Part shown: positions 57,594 to 64,000 of the stretch, piece by piece
How positions within the stretch are numbered: the first letter of the stretch is position 1
Layout: every line of letters starts with the position of its first letter
Assembly (NCBI GenBank): GCA_001692895.1
Contig: KV748282.1
Span: forward strand, 62,001 to 126,000
DNA length: 64,000 nt
Source: Cenococcum geophilum 1.58
Lineage: Eukaryota; Ascomycota; Dothideomycetes; Gloniales; Gloniaceae
Direction of reading: 5' to 3'
The notes under the pieces: model-generated
The model's input: the letters and a program-made list of their open reading frames with translations, nothing else
What the model was told of the DNA's origin: nothing
Database searches by the model: none
Translations under genes and position numbers: made by a program

Positions 57594-59280
57594 GGTGAGT
57601 GAGATTACGCTGCTCAAACCTATCTATAGCCCAGTAGGTGCTTAGCCTAGCCTAGCCTAGCCGCGGCGTCAGGTAAACCCAATGATTAAATACGCTCGCA
57701 CCTGCTTCTTCCTTCTATACCCCGCCGCCACAGACGCGCCCTATATATGCGACGATAAACTGCAATGCGAATACTTTGCACAAATCGCAGGGAAAAGGGC
57801 AATAATAACGTTAGATGATTAAAGACCCTTTAAAGGCCGCGTCAGCAGGATAGCCAGGTGATGACAGAGTGGATGATGAAGGCAATTTAGGCGATAGGGA
57901 AGGAAGGCCACCGCCCTAGGCAACGAGGCAGCACGTAAGCTGACAAAAGAAGGAATTGCAGGACCTACCTCAATAGATGGTGCACCGGTTAGGGGAATAA
58001 CGTGAGAAGCTTGGGACGATTTGAACATGATGCCCACCTCGAAGTCTTTTGGTGGCAGTACGGAGGGTATAAAGTTATAACTCCTCCCAGATTCTTCTAA
58101 TAAACACATATCAGCTGCCTCAGGAGAGAGCAAAAGAGAAGGAGCAGCAAGTGGAAGACGATAGTAGCAGTAATAGCTGCAACAGTAGTGGTGAGTACGT
58201 CGACGGTCGGGACAGCCATGGCAGAGGGCCACAACCTGTCAAGCGGCACCAAGCCAAGCTCGACTCGAGAGACCGTGTTCCTCAAGATATGACGGCCAGA
58301 AATTCCAGGACTCTTCTCATCCGTCCTTAGGTGGTGATAGGCCGATATCCAATACCAGAACCGAATATCAGCAATGGTTCATGCATGGATGCTTAAAACG
58401 AGCAGCAACCGGGAAAGACACACGCTATGTCATGGAGTTTAGCTTGGAGCAGCTTTAAGAACGCTCTAGAATGCCACGACTGGCGCGCATCAATAGACGC
58501 TTGAGATCAATCAAAGTCTCACAAATTTGCCATTTTCAGAGGATAGCAGATATCTGAAGACTGACCGAGAGTCGCACCGTCTGAACTCCGACTCATCTGA
58601 CACGTATCGAATCTAGGAACCGTTAGATTATGCGGTATTCGTTAGCGAGGATTGGGTGACTTGAGATGGAAGGAATCTTCTTTAGCTTACCCCAGATCAT
58701 AGGACCACACTTACAGCTCTCTATGGCAATACACTTGTCCTAGGATATGTGCCTAGCCGAGTGACGTTTCTTTGAATTCGCACTTTCCTAGGTAGCCGTA
58801 TGAATTCAGTGTTTCGCTTGTTTGTTAATGATTCTGCATTTAATCTTAATCTGAGGATTTTTAACGCCGGACCCTGTGGGTAGGTTTTAAGGGAGGGTGA
58901 TGGTTATTGTCGTTCTAACTGTCTGCTATCGCAGCTCCTATTATCGCTGACCTGCCCTCTCCATTCGCATTAACCCAATAGCTTCCATGTCCACCCAATG
59001 AACCTCCTGTAGTGGCTAGCTGATAGGATGCACAGAAGGGAGGCAATGTGTAAGCTTTGCAATGTAGTATTGAACGAGCGACTTGATTCTGAATGTAGCT
59101 CTAGAGTCTCTATATATACACGAGAAAGGTGCAGGTAATAAAACAAAAGGGAAGGCTAATATGTAGCTAAAACAGGGTGATACGCAGGCGAGAGGGTGGC
59201 GTTTTGGTAGGGTACCAGTAGTCGGTTACACAATGTCACCAATTACTCCTCCTGACCCGCTAGAAACAACCCTATATACA
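57594..59280. other. Intergenic region with a short (TAGCC)4 repeat, no gene supported
   Basis: A TAGCC tetrad lies at 57643-57662. A minus-strand ORF at 57819-58232 is Leu/His/Pro-rich with no recognisable domain and is probably chance. The rest is ordinary until about 59280, where AT-rich decayed DNA begins. Confidence 0.45.
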
Positions 59281-59500
59281 CTATTTAATCAGTTAGGGTA
59301 GGTAGCTTAGCTCCTTTATACTATACCTTAAGTTTATTCGCGTAAGGAACCCTTTAAGCTTTAACCTTTGTTCCGGAAATTGCTCGATTAATAGTATCTT
59401 TATTTTTACTATTCTAAAATTATTAAGCTTCCTTTTAAAGCCTGCCTGGTTAATATTAACGCAATCTATAATTTCCTTAAGTTGGTCCATTGTAACTATT
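59281..59500 (-). pseudogene. Decayed retroelement Gag-like remnant
   Basis: The minus strand reads MDQLKEIIDCVNINQAGFKR and then LKGFLTRINLRYSIKELSYL, with the look of the N-terminal part of a fungal Gypsy Gag. No wider context survives. AT-rich composition supports RIP decay; the assignment is tentative. Confidence 0.35.
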
Positions 59501-59899
59501 TATAAGTTACCACTTTCCCCTATATTTGTATCTTCCTAAGATCTAAAGCTTAATCCTCCTAGCGTAGTCGTAGGTATTGTCTTAAGTGGCATCTTATTAA
59601 CTATTATTCTACTATAACCTTAGTAATAAATGCATAATAAAGCCTTATAGTAGGTACTACGGTAAACTTGTTAATAGGCTACTATCTACTATTTTTACTA
59701 AATTCTACTAAGTTCTGCTAGGACTACTACCTAAATCCTATTCTACTTCGTGTATATTACGGCACCTATTAACCTAGAAACTAAGTAAACAATATATATC
59801 CCTTTCTCCTATTTTCTACTTTCTTTCCTTGCGTAACGTCTTAACTTTATTATATAGTTTATATACGTAGCTTAATAATATCTACTTTACTATATGTTA

Positions 59900-61140
59900 T
59901 CGTCGCTTATACTTACTTCGTGACAAATAAAGAAGGATTAGGACACGCTTACTAAATGTCTAGCGATTTTAAAGCCTCTTAAGATAGCTACGAAGCGGTT
60001 AGAAGGCCGCACTAAAGAAGCTAAGTTTAACTAAGTTTAATTAAGTATTACAAGCTTATAAATTAGGCAAATTTAGGTCTCTATAAGAAGTCCTTCCTAC
60101 CTTTAAGTATCTACTTAATTAGTTTAAGCGCTTTAAAGTCGAGTATAAATACTATATAGAGCCTTGCTTCCGCTATAATATTAATATAGCTTAGGAGAAG
60201 CTAAATAAGTATTATAAGCTTACTGATTAATCACCTACCTATATCGCCGTAGCAGTTCTATATCTAGTAATTAAATAGACGTTTACTAATAAATATTAGG
60301 GTAGTAAGGTAGAAGCTTAGTAGAAGACGGTAGTCAAAGAAGTAGTTTAAAAGCTATAGCTTAGGTATAAGAATTTGCCTATTAAATCTACTGCTAATTA
60401 AGCTTTAAAACAATAGCGGCGCGTTACTTGATCTAACATAGATAACCACCTCCGCGGCGGCTTTGCTCTAGCTATACTAATTAACAACGATTATAGTAAG
60501 TATAAAGAGTAGCTCACTCGAGGTGGCTACTAAGAGGATGTTGCATGCACTAATCCGATTGCCTATTAGATATTAAAGCTCGATAGCGGATAATATCTAC
60601 AACTCGCTCGTATAGCTCTTGACCCACTTTCTATACTAGCTATATCGTTAGATCCCAAACGGATATTTAGCCTTACTAGCCTCCTCCTTACCGCGAACTA
60701 AAATTAAATCTAACCCGATATAATTGGCGCTATAATAGCAATAAGTTCATGGGATAAAGAAGGCGTAATTAATATAATGGACGGAAAGCTTAAAAAGGTA
60801 GTAAATAAATAGGCAGGGAATAGACAGGGTAGTAGGCAGGCGAGCAGGTAGGGTAGGAAGGTAGGCAGGAAGGTATAAAACACTATGCTAAGGCTGGTGA
60901 TAGTTACTAACAAAGCCGGTAAGGGGCAGGAAGGGTAGTAGGCCACTAATTGGAAGCGGCCAGAGCCTTTCTTAACGATTAACACTATAGTAATAGTTTT
61001 ATACAAGCCGGTTGAATCTCGTTAAATCGACTCAATTAACTTTAACTCAACTCAATCAACTGCAGAGCCTGCTTGCTTAAGCCTTCAACTCAACCAACTA
61101 AAGGCCTCAGGTTGATTGAGTTGATTAATTAGTCACTCTG
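59900..61140 (+). mobile_element. RIP-decayed hAT transposon, 3' part
   Basis: The plus-strand translation from about 60100 contains a hAT transposase with stops: FKRFKVEYKYYIEPCFRYNI, EKLNKYYKLTD.SPTYIAVAV, then the C-terminal dimerisation domain. That domain reads NPIAY.ILKLDSG, QLARIALDPLSILAISLDPK, RIFSLTSLLL. About 300 bp of subterminal sequence with repeated AACTCAATCAAC-type words (61025-61130) follows, ending CACTCTG at 61140. Its complement, CAGAGTG, resembles hAT ends. The 5' end and an 8-bp duplication were not found. A G-rich repeat patch (GGCAGG, GTAGGCAGG) lies at 60811-60875. Confidence 0.75.
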
Positions 61141-61337
61141 GAGATAGAGAAGTGTAAAGGCGTATTAAGAATACTAAAACAAATAAGCTCTAAGCCACTA
61201 ATTTTATACTAGCAGAATTAAGCTTAGCAGAAGATTCGGATAGTAAAGTTACTACTAAGTGTTACTGTGCGGATCCTGTCCGCCCCCAAACCCAACGCCC
61301 CCCTCCCCTCCACCCCCACCATCACCAACAACACAAC

Positions 61338-62881
61338 CTAAACCTTCCCCCCTTGCGGCCGACAATACCACTGCGGCCGCTCCTTCCCCATCTCGCTCTG
61401 CGCCCTCCACCTCTCCTCCTCCCCCTCGACCGCCCTCGCCCTCGCCCTCCGCATCTCCTCATCCCCTCCCTCCTCACCCTCCACTTGGCCACCAGCCTCC
61501 CTCACACTAGTCGTAACCCTCGTCTCCGTCTTCCGCACAATCGCCCTCTTCGCATCCACCCCGCCCAGCTCCACATCCTCCCTCCCCACCGCTCCCCCCA
61601 TCGCCCCCATCGCAAACAACTGCTCCTCACTCGCCGTCATCACGGCCTCAACGACGCCAGTGCGGCCGCGGCACCGCGGGTCGTCGGCGGAGACCTTGCA
61701 GAGCGAGCGGCGGCGCAGGGACGAGCTGGCGCACGAGGGGTGCGAGCAGGAGCCGGTGTAGACGGAGGCGTGGATGGAGACGAAGCGCACCAGGAGGGCG
61801 CGGAGGGGCGGCAGGCAGACGCAGATGACGCCGACATTGATTTCGATTATGGACCAGAAGCCTGAGGCGACTTCGTCTGCGGGGGCCGGGGGGAGTTAGT
61901 GAGGTTAGGGGGAGGGGATGGGAGGGGAGGGGCCACTGACAGGTTGTGTCGGAGCTTGTGGCGACGTGGAGGGAGGTCATTCGGAGGATGGAGGTGATTG
62001 TTACGCTGGAGAGGGTTAGTGGAGGGGTGGGTTGGAGGGAGGAGGCCCGGATGGTGCTTACAAGATTCCGAGTCCGAAGACCATGAAGAGTAGAGCTTTT
62101 TCCCTCACGCCTCGCTGCATTTGGTATACCATCCGCATCGGCAGCGCTAAGATCACGCAATCTGTGACGATGGAGAAAATCGCGTTCGCATACCACGCAT
62201 TCACTAGCGGGTAGCAATGGCCTGGTTTTTTCTTATGCCAGGCTTTGTCGACAGGGATGCATTGGAAGATGCCCGCAATGATGGTGGAAACAGCAAAGAG
62301 AGAAACCAGGGTGAAAAGCGCCCAGCAGGATACCCGATAAAACTTCTGCGGCATGATGCGGATGAAAAGTAATAGAATTGAAGCTTTGTTAAGCGCAACA
62401 GACAATTTGTATGTGATTTGGAATGTCCAATGAAGCTAAAGGAATGGGAACAGAAATTTTAGCGCGTGCTTCCTCCATAAAAGGAAGTAGATGTTCTTAC
62501 GATCAAACTAATTTCCAAGTCTTTTGCGGGCAGGTCAGTCGTGTGGTGACCCCACCCATACCGATGTGCTGAATTTGTTAGAATCCAAGGCTCCTTTATA
62601 GAATATTGAGGGGATACTCACCAACGAGTGTTTGAATGTTGCAAGAAAGTACAGAGAACTGGAAAAAATTCATCAGGAATTGTGTACGCAGTCAGGCTTG
62701 GACCAAGACCTACAAGAGCAGCCAAGGAAACCCAATCGTCCGCTCCAATCTGACTTACGGTCCATCTACTACAGAATCTCGTCGCAACAAATATTGGATC
62801 AATCAAACAAAAAATAATGCAGGCCAACCCCTCAGACTTGGCTGTGCCCGAAATCGATCCTCTGATGTGGTCTACTGCCAT
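61338..62881 (-). CDS. SAT4-type (rhodopsin-domain) integral membrane protein
   Basis: Six exons: 62881-62714, 62658-62622, 62568-62501, 62435-62062, 62005-61941 and 61876-61338 (416 aa), with introns of 53-65 bp and exact frame. Start MAVDHIRG was chosen because the upstream in-frame start is GTG. Family hallmarks are VATRFCSRWTV and GADDWVSLAAL, then HRYGWGHHTTDLPA, LHWTFQITYKLSVALNKASI, FQCIPVDKAWHKKKPGHCY and NAIFSIVTDCVILALPMRMV. SGFWSIIEINVGVICVCLPP is also present. This is the large fungal 'rhodopsin domain/SAT4' family of seven-span proteins, mostly of unknown function, sometimes linked to secondary metabolism or plant sensing. The Cys-rich, then Glu/Arg-rich tail is species-specific and GC-rich. 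Confidence 0.88.
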
Positions 62882-64000
62882 GATTGTTGTCAACACTACA
62901 GAATGGAAAAAGGGTAAGGCTGAGTCTTATAGAAGCGTGACATGTAGTAGGAAATATAGATGAGCTGTCCACCCCAAAAGGTTGCACCAAGTCAATTCAT
63001 TGCGTGTCCATGCAGCCGCTCGCTGGGAGTTCCATTGTGTTTGTCGTACGAAATCCTAGCGGGGTGTTCCGCTTCTTCGTACACTAACAATAAAAATGGC
63101 ATCAAGGAGCCATCAGTTGAACTTGTTACGATTCGCTACGGTCTCATATAAATAATCCCGTAGAGTTGGTACGCAGCGCACCGCCCCTTGTGGTGTGATT
63201 AGATGGGGCCGGGTACTCTAATAACAGGGACCTCGACTCAACACCTTGACTGGTGGATGTAAAATTGGTCGCTCGGGGCCAATGCAGCCAGTAGATCGAG
63301 ACTGCAGTAATTGATTGAGTGAATTTGGATGGGTCTCCGGCAGTGTTTTCGTTCACTGAGAACGATCAAGACGATAAGCAGATTTACTAATTTGAGATCA
63401 ACAACCCTCCAAGCTGCCCTGCCACTGCATCGCTGACTGTATCGCATATTTTTCTGATCGCCAATATGTGTTCCGGGAAATGCCTGAGGGGAAACCAGGA
63501 AGTTCCCCCGCCTCGTTATGCAGGCACGCACTGCAGAGTAGTCATCTTCTTTACTGCTTAATAATATAACAACCATAAAAGAGATAAAATAATAAAGATA
63601 CAGGTATAATATTTGAAGGTACCTTAATACCTTTATCTATTTAAAAATTAAAAAAACCTATGTTATTGTGGCTTAATAAATCCATAGAGTTGAGTGACTT
63701 TTGATGTTCCCCAGTGGTTTGTGTCACCCGCGTGGCAGGCAGGACGGAGATATGTACATTCAAGGTTCCGAATTCATTTACCCACCGGGTTAACCCGGAC
63801 GATCCTGGCTGTAACCGTCTGGACCTAACCCACCGGGCCGGTCCGTGTAGCCTAACGGCCTATGGAATAAACGGATCTGGAAATTACGACGAGACGTTAC
63901 AACGAATGCGTGATGTGCGTCGATCTCAAGGCTTCTTGTATCGGTGAAACGCCATTGGTCCAGGGATACTCCCGGTACAGAATCCTCTACTTTTGAGGCT
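62882..64000. other. Terminal gene-free stretch
   Basis: Promoter side of the SAT4-type gene, an AT-rich patch at about 63545-63670, then ordinary sequence. The ORF at 63714-63947 has no recognised feature. Nothing else is supported. Confidence 0.4.

Noticed and set aside
57819-58232. 137-codon minus-strand ORF
   Set aside because: No domain, odd composition (His/Cys/Tyr run) and no intron or codon signal.
61259-61510. Proline-rich plus-strand ORF
   Set aside because: It lies opposite the Glu/Arg-rich tail and 3' flank of the SAT4-type gene; it is a composition artefact.

Overview
The window is nuclear DNA of a filamentous ascomycete (Pezizomycotina; class not resolved). Intact genes carry many short introns (about 43-94 bp) with GTRNGT donors, CTAAC/CTAAT-like branch points and YAG acceptors. 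The proteins are typically fungal: Sec3, Mer3/HFM1, Srp40, Fmc1, a Vph1-like V-ATPase subunit a, a SAT4-type membrane protein and a Git3/CAR-like receptor. The transposons show RIP (repeat-induced point mutation): C:G to T:A transitions, CAA/CAG turned into TAA/TAG, and AT-rich decay.

Left part (1-22.9 kb): a transposon graveyard. It holds a decayed Gypsy/Ty3 chromovirus (1-2990), a 444-bp miniature LTR element (TRIM) with an exact target duplication (4482-4925), a GC-rich repeat-bearing island (5340-7060), and a Tad-like LINE. A complete Ty1/copia element (8278-14324, minus strand) sits inside the LINE. Further right are a MULE with 186-bp terminal inverted repeats (16378-19064), a large palindrome with an unresolved N core (19063-19506), and a piggyBac-like transposase relic (about 20650-21900).

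The main discovery is that positions 15289-22943 (7,655 bp) are inverted relative to both flanks. One breakpoint lies in the LINE ORF2 and the other in a secreted, membrane-anchored kelch-repeat gene. Flipping the segment on paper rejoins both reading frames without loss of a base. It also rebuilds a proper intron in the kelch gene, giving a 600-codon reading frame. As it stands the kelch gene is split into a 5' piece on the minus strand (15289-15507) and a 3' piece on the plus strand (22944-24634).

Middle part (25-53 kb): mostly single-copy core genes. A broken LPMO-like secreted protein gene comes first (25618). It is followed by the divergent pair EngB-type mitochondrial GTPase (-) and FMC1 (+), a stretch of degenerate coding remnants (29.0-31.4 kb), and the divergent pair SEC3 (-) and SRP40-like (+). 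After these come an aminotransferase, a V-ATPase subunit a, MER3 and a UDP-galactose-type nucleotide-sugar transporter, all on the minus strand. Exon coordinates were derived by hand; each model closes in frame to a stop.

Right part (53-64 kb): a glycyl-tRNA synthetase C-terminal fragment cut off by a 271-bp MITE with a 5-bp target duplication, a 7TM receptor gene (+), a RIP-decayed hAT transposon island (about 59.3-61.1 kb), and a SAT4/rhodopsin-type membrane protein gene (-). The final kilobase shows no supported gene.
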